Assembly (NCBI RefSeq): GCF_037893185.1
Contig: NZ_CP140772.1
Location: 6,076,001-6,140,000 of the forward strand
Source: Chitinophaga sp. 180180018-3
GTDB lineage: Bacteria > Bacteroidota > Bacteroidia > Chitinophagales > Chitinophagaceae
Length of the DNA stretch: 64,000 nucleotides
Reading direction: 5' to 3'
The notes beneath the pieces are model-generated. The model was given only the letters and a program-made list of their open reading frames with translations. It searched no databases and was not told where the DNA came from. The translations under genes and the position numbers were made by a program. Shown here in pieces: positions 8,936-16,544 of the stretch. The first letter of the stretch is position 1. The number at the start of each line of letters is the position of its first letter.

Positions 8936-9049
8936 TACAAGTTAGGAATGCTAAGATAACAAATTCTATGTTAAAATAGAGAGAATATTAGAAAAGATTG
9001 TAACACAAAAGTTGGATTATCAACACGTTTCATATATGATTTTAATCCA

Positions 9050-9874
9050 TTACGCTACAGGTGTTACAAACTCCAATGCCAGCCAGTTGTCTTTTTCCAC
9101 TCGTTTTTCTTTCACAAAGCCCTGAGAAACAGCCGCTTCTGTGATATTTTCCTCATCTGTTGGAAGTATGCCGCTTAATAAAAGCTTCCCGCCGGGTTGT
9201 ACCAGCTTCCGCATATCTCCCATAAACCGGAGCAGAATGTTGTAATTAATATTCGCCAGCAAGATATCGTATTTTCCGGTAATAGCATCAAGATTATCCG
9301 CCTGCCAGACTTTTACCTTATTCATTGCATTGGCAGCCACATTCTCCAGCGTGTTATTCACCGCCCATTCATCATTATCGATCGCTTCTACTTCGGCAGC
9401 TCCCATCATTTCCGCAAGGATGGCCAGGATACCGGTTCCGGTGCCAAAATCAAATACCCGTTTGCCTTCAATAGCGAGGTCTTTCATCAGCCTGATCATG
9501 GAAGAAGTGGTGGCATGATGCCCGGTACCAAACGCCATCTTGGGCGTGATCACAATCTCATACACAGGCGCCGGATCAAACGGAGCATGGAACGCCGCCC
9601 TGATTCCGCAGAAATCATCTACCCGCACCGGCTGAAAATTACTTTCCCACACCTCATTCCAGTTCACTGGTTGAATAGTTTCTTTCGTATAGGCAACACC
9701 GTAAGGCTGCAATGTTTCCTGCAGCACGGTTTCATCAAAATCTGTTTCGGGAATGTAAGCGATCAGTGCGTCTGTCTGCTCCTCGAAGCCTTCATAACCT
9801 AACTCCGACAAATGTGCAATCAACAACTCAGCCTGCCCTGCGTCAGCTTTTATAGTAATGGCAATGTGTGACAT
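9050..9874 (-). CDS. prmA: Ribosomal protein L11 methyltransferase PrmA
   Basis: A 274-residue SAM-dependent enzyme. The N-terminal substrate-recognition domain includes GYEGFEEQTDALIAYIPE. The catalytic domain has ITPKMAFGTGHHATTSSMI, VFDFGTGTGILAILAEMMGA (motif I), EAIDNDEWAV and ILANINYNILL, the PrmA hallmark. It trimethylates L11 in the cytosol. The start at 9874 (MSHIAIT) is chosen because the upstream ATG at 9883 lies inside the promoter box. The ATG comes only 6 bases after TATCTTTG, so the message may be leaderless. Confidence 0.93.
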   Translation of the reverse strand: MSHIAITIKADAGQAELLIAHLSELGYEGFEEQTDALIAYIPETDFDETVLQETLQPYGVAYTKETIQPVNWNEVWESNFQPVRVDDFCGIRAAFHAPFDPAPVYEIVITPKMAFGTGHHATTSSMIRLMKDLAIEGKRVFDFGTGTGILAILAEMMGAAEVEAIDNDEWAVNNTLENVAANAMNKVKVWQADNLDAITGKYDILLANINYNILLRFMGDMRKLVQPGGKLLLSGILPTDEENITEAAVSQGFVKEKRVEKDNWLALEFVTPVA

Positions 9875-9880
9875 AGGCGG

Positions 9881-9888
9881 CAAAGATA
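9881..9888 (-). promoter_or_regulatory. -7 promoter box of prmA
   Basis: Minus-strand TATCTTTG, six bases before the ATG at 9874. This spacing places the expected transcript start at or next to the start codon. Confidence 0.6.
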
Positions 9889-9944
9889 GGCAATTGATGG
9901 GTTAAACGTTATGGTAGTTTGACTCGTAATTATTTTAATATTAT

Positions 9945-9952
9945 TATATTTG
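9945..9952 (+). promoter_or_regulatory. -7 promoter box of the exported unknown at 9976
   Basis: TATATTTG matches TAnnTTTG and lies 23 bases before the ATG. A TTTG at 9918-9921 is a possible -33 element with a slightly long 23-base spacer. Confidence 0.5.
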
Positions 9953-9975
9953 ATTAAAATATTATATCATATCCT

Positions 9976-10551
9976 ATGAAAACACTACTTATGCTGGCAA
10001 CAGGCATACTGTTGTCTGTTACAGGCTGGTCGCAGGTTATCAAAACCAAACAGCCCCCGGATCCAGTTACCGATTCCATCATCTATCAGACCGAAAATGT
10101 AACCATGATATTCGACCGGCAGGTGCTGTATGAATATATGTTATCGAAAGATACGGCCCTGCGCAATAGTCAATATAACAACCGGGTATTTAACAGCGTA
10201 ACATTCGCAAGACTGAATGCCGTAGACATGGGTAACCATTTCCGTAAGGCTTTTTGTTATCTGGAAGATAGCACCAACAAAGACTTTGCCTATAGTACAG
10301 GCAGAATGAATATGTTATGGGCAGAAGATGGTGGTATCATGGCTCCCTATGTAGAAGAACTGCTGCCCGACCTGCTGGCGGCAGGTACTGTAAGAGTGAT
10401 CGACAGAAGCAGCAAAGCGCTGCAGCCATCTTACAAAATGATTGCAGAACCTATACAAGGCAATAATTACCGGGTGTTCCGTCTGAACAGTGGTAAGGAA
10501 ATTTTCAGGGAAAGTACTTTCCGGGTAGAACAACTTACAAAAAGGTACTAG
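9976..10551 (+). CDS. Exported protein of unknown function
   Basis: A 191-residue protein that I do not recognise. It starts with a signal peptide (MKTLLMLATGILLSVTGWSQ) and is otherwise soluble, with no repeats or known catalytic motif visible. Segments such as TENVTMIFDRQVLYEYMLSKD and VEELLPDLLAAGTVRVIDRS give a mixed alpha/beta character. It stands alone between the divergent prmA and the convergent pnp, with its own promoter and a palindromic element at its 3' end, so it is its own transcription unit. Confidence 0.75.
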   Translation: MKTLLMLATGILLSVTGWSQVIKTKQPPDPVTDSIIYQTENVTMIFDRQVLYEYMLSKDTALRNSQYNNRVFNSVTFARLNAVDMGNHFRKAFCYLEDSTNKDFAYSTGRMNMLWAEDGGIMAPYVEELLPDLLAAGTVRVIDRSSKALQPSYKMIAEPIQGNNYRVFRLNSGKEIFRESTFRVEQLTKRY

Positions 10552-10566
10552 CATTCAGCTATCAGC

Positions 10567-10612
10567 AAAAACAGCGAAGACTATACGATATCGTATAGTC
10601 TTCGCTGTTTTT
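10567..10612. repeat. Dispersed palindromic element, copy 4 (perfect, short)
   Basis: A perfect 46-base palindrome: AAAAACAGCGAAGACTATAC and its complement, centred on GATATC, with A and T runs at the ends. It keeps the family outer core GCGAAGAC but lacks the CTTAGCG half. The flanking A/T runs make it a good bidirectional intrinsic terminator for the convergent genes at 9976 and pnp. Confidence 0.8.
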
Positions 10613-10632
10613 ATTTTAACAGTAGTTGTTTC

Positions 10633-12972
10633 TTATTCGTCGAACATTGGCTCCTGTGGCTTTTCAGGACCGGCGTTCTGAGAAGAATTATCTCCACCGC
10701 TGCGTCTGTCGCCTCTGTCGCCACGATTGAAATCGCGCCTGTCGCCACCACCGCGTCTGTCGTCACGATGACCACCGCGTCTGTCGCCACGATCTCCGCG
10801 ATCACGGAAATCGCCTCTGTCGCCACGCTCTCCACGGTCTTCGCGTTCTACGTATCCTTCGGGTTTAGGCATCAGCACTTTGCGGCTAAGTTTGAACTTA
10901 CCGGTTTTAGGATCTGTACCGGTGAGTTTCACTTTTACTTTTTCACCTTCGCTGAGTACACCTTCCATTGTTTCCAGGCGTTTCCAGGAAACTTCAGAGA
11001 TGTGAAGCAGGCCTTGTTTACCAGGCATGAACTCTACGAAAGCACCATAAGGCATGATTGATTTTACTACGGAGTCGTACACCTCGCCTACTTCAGGCAC
11101 GGCAATAATTCCTTTAACCCAGGCAACAGCTCTGTCCAGACCATCTTTCTGTGCAGAGAAGATGCTCACTTCGCCGGTTTCGCCTACTTCTTCGATATTG
11201 ATAGTAGTACCGGTTTCGCGTTGGATTTCCTGTATCACCTTTCCACCGGGTCCAATCACTGCACCAATAAATTCGCGATCGATGATGATCTTCTCCATGC
11301 GTGGAGCATGTGGTTTAGGTTCAGGACGGGCAGCAGGTACGGCTTCGTACATGGCCTCAATGATATGCAGGCGGCCTTTGCGGGCTTGAGCCAGCGCAGA
11401 GCGCATTACATCCATACTCAGACCATCTACTTTAATATCCATCTGGATACCTACGATACCATCACGGGTACCTGTTACTTTAAAGTCCATATCACCGAGG
11501 TGATCCTCATCTCCCAGGATGTCAGTTAACACCGCCCATTTTCCATCAGCAGCACGGGAAATCAGGCCCATTGCCACACCGGAAACGTGCTTAGGAATAG
11601 GAACACCAGCATCCATCAGGGCGAGGGAGCCGGCGCAAACGGTAGCCATAGAGGAAGAACCGTTTGATTCGAGGATATCGGATACCACCCTTACCGTATA
11701 GGCGTAATCGCTACCCGGCATCATCTGCTTCAGGGAACGCATCGCCAGGTTACCGTGACCAACTTCACGACGGCCGGGGCCGCGCATCATTTTCACTTCA
11801 CCGGTAGAGAACGGAGGGAAGTTATAGTGAAGGATAAATTTAGAATAATTAGAAACAGCAGCACTCTCGATCAGCAGTTCATCTTCCGGAGTACCGAGTG
11901 TAACAGTGGTCAGTGACTGTGTTTCACCACGGGTGAACAGTGCAGATCCATGCGGGGAAGGCAGTATATCTGTTTCCATTGCCAGCGGACGTACCTGCTC
12001 GAGGCTACGACCATCGAGGCGAACAGATTCGTCGAGGATCATGTTGCGTATTACCTCTTTCTCCAGTGCATGGAAGTATTCTCCTACCAGTGGCTGGTCT
12101 TCTTCCGGCAATTCGCCCAGGTGCTCTTTCAGTTCTTCTGAAATCTTCGCAAAAGCTTCAGCACGATCGTGCTTGGCAGAGGCAGATTTAGCAACCTGGT
12201 AAATTTTATCTTTCGCGAAAGCAGCTACTTTCGCCTCTAATTCTTCGTTGTGGTGAGGTAAAGCAAATTCACGTTTGCCCTTCACACCTTTCAGATCACG
12301 CAGTTCTTCCTGTGCTTTTACCTGCACCTTGATAGCAGCATGTGCCGCTTCAATAGCCTGGATCAGGTCTTCTTCCTGGCACTCTTTACTTTCGCCTTCC
12401 ACCATCATGATGTTCTTGTCGGTAGCACCAATGATGAAATCCATATCGGCTTTGGCGAGGTCAGAGCGGTTAGGGTTAATCACATACTTGCCTTCGATGC
12501 GGGCAACACGAACCTCAGAAATAATTTCCTGGATAGGTACATCGGATACTGCCAGTGCAGCGGATGCTGCCAGGCAGGCTAAAGCATCAGGCATTACCTC
12601 CGGATCAGAAGAGATCAGGGTAACCAGCACCTGTACTTCGCATAAATAGTTATCGGGGAACAGCGGACGCAGCGCACGATCAATCAGGCGGGAGATCAGC
12701 ACTTCGTAGTCAGATAACCGGCCCTCGCGTTTGAAGAAGGAGCCTGGAATACGTCCGGCAGAAGCAAATTTTTCCTGGTAGTCAACTGTAAGGGGGAAGA
12801 AAGACTGGCCTGGTTTGGGTTCTTTATTTGCTACCACGGTGGCCAGCAAAATCGCATTCCCTAAACGCACCGTAACAGCACCATCGGCCTGGCGGGCCAA
12901 TTTGCCTGTTTCGATGGTCACCATCCGACCGTCTCCTATATCGAACTTCACTGAAATAGGTGTCAGATTCAT
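10633..12972 (-). CDS. pnp: Polyribonucleotide nucleotidyltransferase with RGD-rich tail
   Basis: This 779-residue PNPase phosphorolytically degrades RNA from the 3' end. The order is RNase PH domain 1 (starting ISVKFDIGDGRMVTIETGKLA), a helical linker, RNase PH domain 2 (RSLEQVRPLAMETDILPSPHGSALFTRGETQ), a KH domain (REFIGAVIGPGGKVIQEIQ) and an S1 domain (MPYGAFVEFMPGKQGLLHISEV). From about residue 705 it carries a low-complexity tail of RGD, RGG and DRR repeats ending in PMFDE, longer than the end of E. coli PNPase. rpsO lies upstream with a terminator between, the order also seen in proteobacteria. Confidence 0.97.
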   Translation of the reverse strand: MNLTPISVKFDIGDGRMVTIETGKLARQADGAVTVRLGNAILLATVVANKEPKPGQSFFPLTVDYQEKFASAGRIPGSFFKREGRLSDYEVLISRLIDRALRPLFPDNYLCEVQVLVTLISSDPEVMPDALACLAASAALAVSDVPIQEIISEVRVARIEGKYVINPNRSDLAKADMDFIIGATDKNIMMVEGESKECQEEDLIQAIEAAHAAIKVQVKAQEELRDLKGVKGKREFALPHHNEELEAKVAAFAKDKIYQVAKSASAKHDRAEAFAKISEELKEHLGELPEEDQPLVGEYFHALEKEVIRNMILDESVRLDGRSLEQVRPLAMETDILPSPHGSALFTRGETQSLTTVTLGTPEDELLIESAAVSNYSKFILHYNFPPFSTGEVKMMRGPGRREVGHGNLAMRSLKQMMPGSDYAYTVRVVSDILESNGSSSMATVCAGSLALMDAGVPIPKHVSGVAMGLISRAADGKWAVLTDILGDEDHLGDMDFKVTGTRDGIVGIQMDIKVDGLSMDVMRSALAQARKGRLHIIEAMYEAVPAARPEPKPHAPRMEKIIIDREFIGAVIGPGGKVIQEIQRETGTTINIEEVGETGEVSIFSAQKDGLDRAVAWVKGIIAVPEVGEVYDSVVKSIMPYGAFVEFMPGKQGLLHISEVSWKRLETMEGVLSEGEKVKVKLTGTDPKTGKFKLSRKVLMPKPEGYVEREDRGERGDRGDFRDRGDRGDRRGGHRDDRRGGGDRRDFNRGDRGDRRSGGDNSSQNAGPEKPQEPMFDE

Positions 12973-13043
12973 AATAAAGTGAGGATTAAAAAAATAAAGT
13001 TATTCTTTTTTAGTCTCTAAAGAACAACAAAAGGTATACATAC

Positions 13044-13079
13044 AAAAAAACTATTCCCAACCTTAAAAGTTGGGAATAG
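13044..13079 (-). terminator. Intrinsic terminator between rpsO and pnp
   Basis: On the minus strand the 11-base stem CTATTCCCAAC / GTTGGGAATAG with a 7-base loop is followed by seven T. It lies 20 bases past the rpsO stop and 72 before pnp, so pnp is either separately transcribed or reached by read-through. Confidence 0.88.
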
Positions 13080-13098
13080 CGCTATAATGAAGTCATGG

Positions 13099-13371
13099 TT
13101 ACTTTCTGATACCTAATTTCTCGATCAGGGCACGATAGCCGGAGAGATTAGTTTTAGATAAGTAAGAAAGCAGGCGCTTCCTCTGACCAACCATTTTCAT
13201 CAGACCACGGTGGGTAGAAAAATCTTTCTTGTTTTCTTTCAGGTGACTGGAAATGCTGTTGATACGCTCAGTCAGCAGTGCGATTTGTGCTTCCACAGAG
13301 CCGGTATTTTTTTCACTTCCGCCAAATTCTTTAAAAATATTGGCTTTCTTTTCAACAGTTAAGTAAGACAT
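13099..13371 (-). CDS. rpsO: Small ribosomal subunit protein S15
   Basis: The 90-residue S15 binds the central domain of 16S rRNA early in 30S assembly. The sequence has the family pattern: GGSEKNTGSVEAQIALLTERI, HLKENKKDFSTHRGLMKMVGQRKRLLSYL and a C-terminal LIEKLGIRK. The start MSYLTVEKKANIFKEFG at 13371 is chosen; upstream in-frame codons would make an odd 18-residue extension. Confidence 0.97.
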   Translation of the reverse strand: MSYLTVEKKANIFKEFGGSEKNTGSVEAQIALLTERINSISSHLKENKKDFSTHRGLMKMVGQRKRLLSYLSKTNLSGYRALIEKLGIRK

Positions 13372-13422
13372 CTTAAAAAATAATAAATAATGATAATGTT
13401 TGTTGTCGCTATTTTTCCGGTG

Positions 13423-13453
13423 CAAAGGTAACTTAAAAAAAAGGATTTACCAA
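13423..13453 (-). promoter_or_regulatory. Promoter of rpsO
   Basis: Minus-strand TTG at 13451-13453 and TACCTTTG at 13423-13430, spacer 20 bases. This leaves a 5' UTR of about 45 bases. Confidence 0.6.
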
Positions 13454-13517
13454 TTAACCGAAAATTAATAATAAATGAGAGACAATCACCATCTATATAC
13501 CTTTCTTCAGCAACTCT

Positions 13518-14213
13518 TTAAGAAGAAAAATTCACAGCGGCGTTATCTGTTACCCGTCCGTTTTCGGTACGAAGGACCCTGGACGGGAATTTCTGTAGTA
13601 CAATATAATCGTGGGTAGCCATTACTATAGCGGTACCTTCGCGGCAGATACGGAACAGGAGCTGCATGATGCCGTCTGACGTTTCAGGATCAAGGTTACC
13701 GGTTGGCTCATCTGCCAGAATTAATTTGGGAGAGTTGAGCATCGCCCGGGCAATATCCACACGCTGCTGCTCACCGCCTGATAATTCATATGGCATTTTA
13801 AAACCTTTGGTACCCAGCCCTACTTTCTCCAGCACATCTGTTATCTTACTCTCCATTTCCTTGGGGTCCTGCCAGCCGGTAGCACGAAGCGCGAATTTCA
13901 GGTTATCGTGCACATTGCGGTCGGTCAATAACTGGAAATCCTGGAACACTACCCCCAGATTCCGGCGAAGGTAAGGTACTTTTTTCCAATCCATCTTTTT
14001 TAAATCAAACCCCACAACCTGACCAGTACCATCTTTCAACGGCAGATCTCCGTATAAAGTCTTCAGCAAACTGGATTTACCGGTTCCGGTTCTGCCAATG
14101 AGGTACACAAATTCTCCTTTATTCACCGTGATATTCACATCAGATAATATCAGCGAACTCCCCTGGTATATACTGGCATTGGTTAATTGGATGATTGGTT
14201 GTTCAGACGTCAT
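13518..14213 (-). CDS. ftsE: ABC-type ATPase, FtsE-like
   Basis: A 231-residue single ABC ATPase: Walker A GRTGTGKSS, Q-loop VVFQDFQLL, signature LSGGEQQRVDIARAML, Walker B LILADEPTGNLDPETSDGIM and H-loop MATHDY. FtsE-like features are the short length and the phrases YLRRNLGVVFQDF and LTDRNVHDNLKFAL. In FtsEX it powers activation of cell-wall hydrolases at the division site. No ftsX is adjacent, so a LolD-type or other small ATPase cannot be fully excluded. Confidence 0.82.
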   Translation of the reverse strand: MTSEQPIIQLTNASIYQGSSLILSDVNITVNKGEFVYLIGRTGTGKSSLLKTLYGDLPLKDGTGQVVGFDLKKMDWKKVPYLRRNLGVVFQDFQLLTDRNVHDNLKFALRATGWQDPKEMESKITDVLEKVGLGTKGFKMPYELSGGEQQRVDIARAMLNSPKLILADEPTGNLDPETSDGIMQLLFRICREGTAIVMATHDYIVLQKFPSRVLRTENGRVTDNAAVNFSS

Positions 14214-14243
14214 TTCCTTGCTGTTTTTTATGAAATTACGAAG

Positions 14244-14274
14244 AACAATTACGAATTCGTAATTCGTAATTGTT
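14244..14274. repeat. AATTACGAATT inverted repeat, arm-type relative of the palindromic elements
   Basis: AACAATTACGAATT pairs with AATTCGTAATTGTT around a 3-base centre. It uses the same AATTACGAATT sequence that forms the outer arms of elements 8 and 12 but has no GAAGACCTTAGCG core. It lies in the divergent gap between ftsE and the blaI-like gene. Confidence 0.6.
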
Positions 14275-14286
14275 TTCCTATTCCGA

Positions 14287-14294
14287 CAAAAATA
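14287..14294 (-). promoter_or_regulatory. -7 promoter box of ftsE
   Basis: Minus-strand TATTTTTG about 73 bases upstream of the ATG at 14213. The AATTACGAATT inverted repeat would fall inside its 5' UTR. Confidence 0.4.
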
Positions 14295-14344
14295 ACCAAA
14301 TTAAGTACAATTCTGTGTCCCGTATAACTAAAAAAGCAGTTCGT

Positions 14345-14362
14345 AAACTAACAAATTAGTTT
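14345..14362. promoter_or_regulatory. Probable BlaI-type operator
   Basis: A perfect inverted repeat AAACTAA-CAAA-TTAGTTT lies 31 bases before the BlaI-like gene. BlaI/MecI repressors bind short A/T-rich dyads in front of their own genes, so autorepression is likely. The assignment rests on position and symmetry only. Confidence 0.55.
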
Positions 14363-14392
14363 TAACTTGTAACGGAAAACAGTAATCAGATT

Positions 14393-14764
14393 ATGAAGCA
14401 GCTCACCAAAGCAGAAGAGCAGATCATGCAGGCACTCTGGGAAACCGGACCTGCCTTCGTGAAAGAGATCATTGAAGTGATGCCGGAGCCCAAACCACAT
14501 TACAACACTGTTTCTACCCTGATCAAAATCCTGATGGAAAAAGGATTTGTAGATTATAAAGCATATGGCAAATCGCACCAGTATTTTGCCCTCGTCAGTA
14601 AAGACGCCTATAGCCATAAAACGGTGAACAATATCGTAAAAGGCTATTTTGGCGGGTCTTTCAGTAACATGGTGTCTTTCTTTGTAAAGGAAAAAGAACT
14701 CAGTATTACTGAGCTGGAGAAGCTGGTACAGAAAATCAAAGATTCCCAAAAACACAAGCCATGA
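14393..14764 (+). CDS. BlaI/MecI/CopY-family repressor
   Basis: A 123-residue winged-helix repressor. It begins LTKAEEQIMQALWETGPAFVKEI, with the recognition region PKPHYNTVSTLIKILMEKGFVDYKAYG, which matches the BlaI/MecI fold; the C-terminal dimerisation helix is FFVKEKELSITELEKLVQKI. In the Bla/Mec systems it is cleaved after signalling by an M56 membrane protease, and such a protease gene overlaps it by 4 bases downstream. The inducing signal here is unknown. No beta-lactamase gene is nearby. Confidence 0.92.
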   Translation: MKQLTKAEEQIMQALWETGPAFVKEIIEVMPEPKPHYNTVSTLIKILMEKGFVDYKAYGKSHQYFALVSKDAYSHKTVNNIVKGYFGGSFSNMVSFFVKEKELSITELEKLVQKIKDSQKHKP

Positions 14765-16437
14765 CCACACTGCTCTTATATCTGGCGAAAGTGACGATCT
14801 GTTCCGCGGTATTGTACGGGTACTATTTCATTGCGCTCCGCAATCACCGTTTTCATCAGTGGAACCGGTATTATCTGCTGCTTATCACCATTGTATCATT
14901 GCTTACTCCCCTGCTGCAGATACCTTTATCGTGGCATGCCAGGGAAAGCTCCAGAATGCTGGCTTATACCGGCCGGATCGTTAGCATACGGGAAGCCGTT
15001 ATCCCGCCTGCACCACAGGGCATCAGCTCCGGCACAACCATCAACCTGGTGTATGCCGGCATCATTGCGTTGCTGTTACTGCGTATACTTATAAACCTGG
15101 TGCGTATCCTCAACCTGGTTCGCCGCAGCAGCGTACAACATATTCCACCCTACCAGTTCGTACAGCATCCGGGTATACAGGCACCTTTTTCCTTTTTCAG
15201 CTATATTTTCTGGGATCAGCAAACTTCCCTGCAAAGCCGGGAGGGGCAACAGATTCTCCGGCACGAGCTGGTGCATCTGCAGGAAAAACACAGCATGGAC
15301 AAGCTTTTCATGGAACTGGTGACAGCAGTTTGCTGGATCAATCCTTTCTTTCTGCTGATCAGACGGGAGCTTTCGCTTGTACATGAATTCCTGGCGGATA
15401 AGAAAGCTGCCGGCGAAGAAGTGGCGGGCTACGCGCAAACCATCCTCCAGATGGCATTTCAAAGCAAACAATTCAGCATCACGAACGACTTTTTCCATCC
15501 GCCCATCAAACGGAGAATACTGATGCTGACCCGTCTTCATACACCACGGTTCAGCTACCTGCGCCGGTTACTGGTACTGCCGCTGGCAATTTTTATCTTT
15601 TGCTCACTTGCATTTGTGGCCGAAAAGCGCCCACCCGCCATTCGGGCGCTTACTGCCACTCTTGCCGATCATAGTATTATAACGGCGCCGCCTGCACGTA
15701 GTAAAGAGGTATTTACCTTTGTAGAACAACCACCTGTATTTAAGGGTGGAGAAACAGCGCTCGCAGCTTATCTTTCCAAACATATCCATTATCCGAAAGC
15801 TGCCCTGGAAAAGGGGATCAGCGGAATTGTATATGTACAGTTCCAGATCGATGAAAACGGATTACCGCGGGAGATAAAAACAGTAGGCAAAACGCCCGGC
15901 TATGGCCTCGATCAGGAAGCCGTCCGCGTTGTCAGGCAGATGCCTGCGTGGATACCCGGCCGGCATAACAATGAAAACGTTCCCGTACAGTTTAACCTGC
16001 CGGTTCGCTTTGTACTCAATGAAAGCAATACAACGCCGCCCTCTGAAACAATACATACTCCTGACGTTGCGGAAACGCCTGATGTTAATTTTACATCGCC
16101 AGAGGATCACAGGGAAATATTCACTTTCGTGGAAACCCCGCCCACGTTTAAAGGTGGTGAAGAAGCCCTGGCAAAGTATCTCTCAAAAAACATTCATTAT
16201 CCCAGGCTCGCTCAGGAAATGGGTGCCAGCGGTACCTTGTTTGTCCGTTTCCTGATAGAACAGGATGGCAGCATCAGTGACATCGCCACAGTAGGTACAA
16301 AAGTATTGGGATACGGACTGGAAGAAGAAGCTATGCGGGTCGTAAAAGCAATGCCCAAATGGAACCCGGGCCTGCAAAACGGACGGACCGTGACTGTGCA
16401 GTTTAACCTGCCGATACGGTTCACATTGCAGGAATAA
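14761..16437 (+). CDS. M56 (BlaR1-like) membrane metalloprotease with two TonB C-terminal domains
   Basis: This 558-residue protein has N-terminal transmembrane helices (from TLLLYLAKVTICSAVLYGYY), an M56 zinc site HELVH at residues 168-172 with EFLAD downstream, and another helix near LLVLPLAIFIFCSLAFVA. After that come two copies of a TonB_C-like domain, roughly residues 316-420 and 452-558. They start FVEQPPVFKGGETALAAYL and FVETPPTFKGGEEALAKYL and end FNLPVRF and FNLPIRF. The protease half is expected to sense a signal and inactivate the upstream repressor. The paired domains are probably periplasmic. The two copies are clearly similar, so a tandem duplication is likely. Confidence 0.9.
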   Translation: MTTLLLYLAKVTICSAVLYGYYFIALRNHRFHQWNRYYLLLITIVSLLTPLLQIPLSWHARESSRMLAYTGRIVSIREAVIPPAPQGISSGTTINLVYAGIIALLLLRILINLVRILNLVRRSSVQHIPPYQFVQHPGIQAPFSFFSYIFWDQQTSLQSREGQQILRHELVHLQEKHSMDKLFMELVTAVCWINPFFLLIRRELSLVHEFLADKKAAGEEVAGYAQTILQMAFQSKQFSITNDFFHPPIKRRILMLTRLHTPRFSYLRRLLVLPLAIFIFCSLAFVAEKRPPAIRALTATLADHSIITAPPARSKEVFTFVEQPPVFKGGETALAAYLSKHIHYPKAALEKGISGIVYVQFQIDENGLPREIKTVGKTPGYGLDQEAVRVVRQMPAWIPGRHNNENVPVQFNLPVRFVLNESNTTPPSETIHTPDVAETPDVNFTSPEDHREIFTFVETPPTFKGGEEALAKYLSKNIHYPRLAQEMGASGTLFVRFLIEQDGSISDIATVGTKVLGYGLEEEAMRVVKAMPKWNPGLQNGRTVTVQFNLPIRFTLQE

Positions 16438-16517
16438 GAATTAAGAAATAGCCCGAAGAATCTTAGCGTATAATGTTATTATCAATCGCTACGATTCTTC
16501 GGGCTATTTCTTAATTC
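16438..16517. repeat. Dispersed palindromic element, copy 5
   Basis: GAATTAAGAAATAGCCCGAA then GAATCTTAGCG pairs with CGCTACGATTC and the matching outer arm ending TTCTTAATTC. The family GACC is GAATC here, changed on both arms; one core mismatch (TTAG against TACG). It starts at the base after the TAA. Confidence 0.85.
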
Positions 16518-16544
16518 TATATTCTCAATTCTTAACACTCTCCA

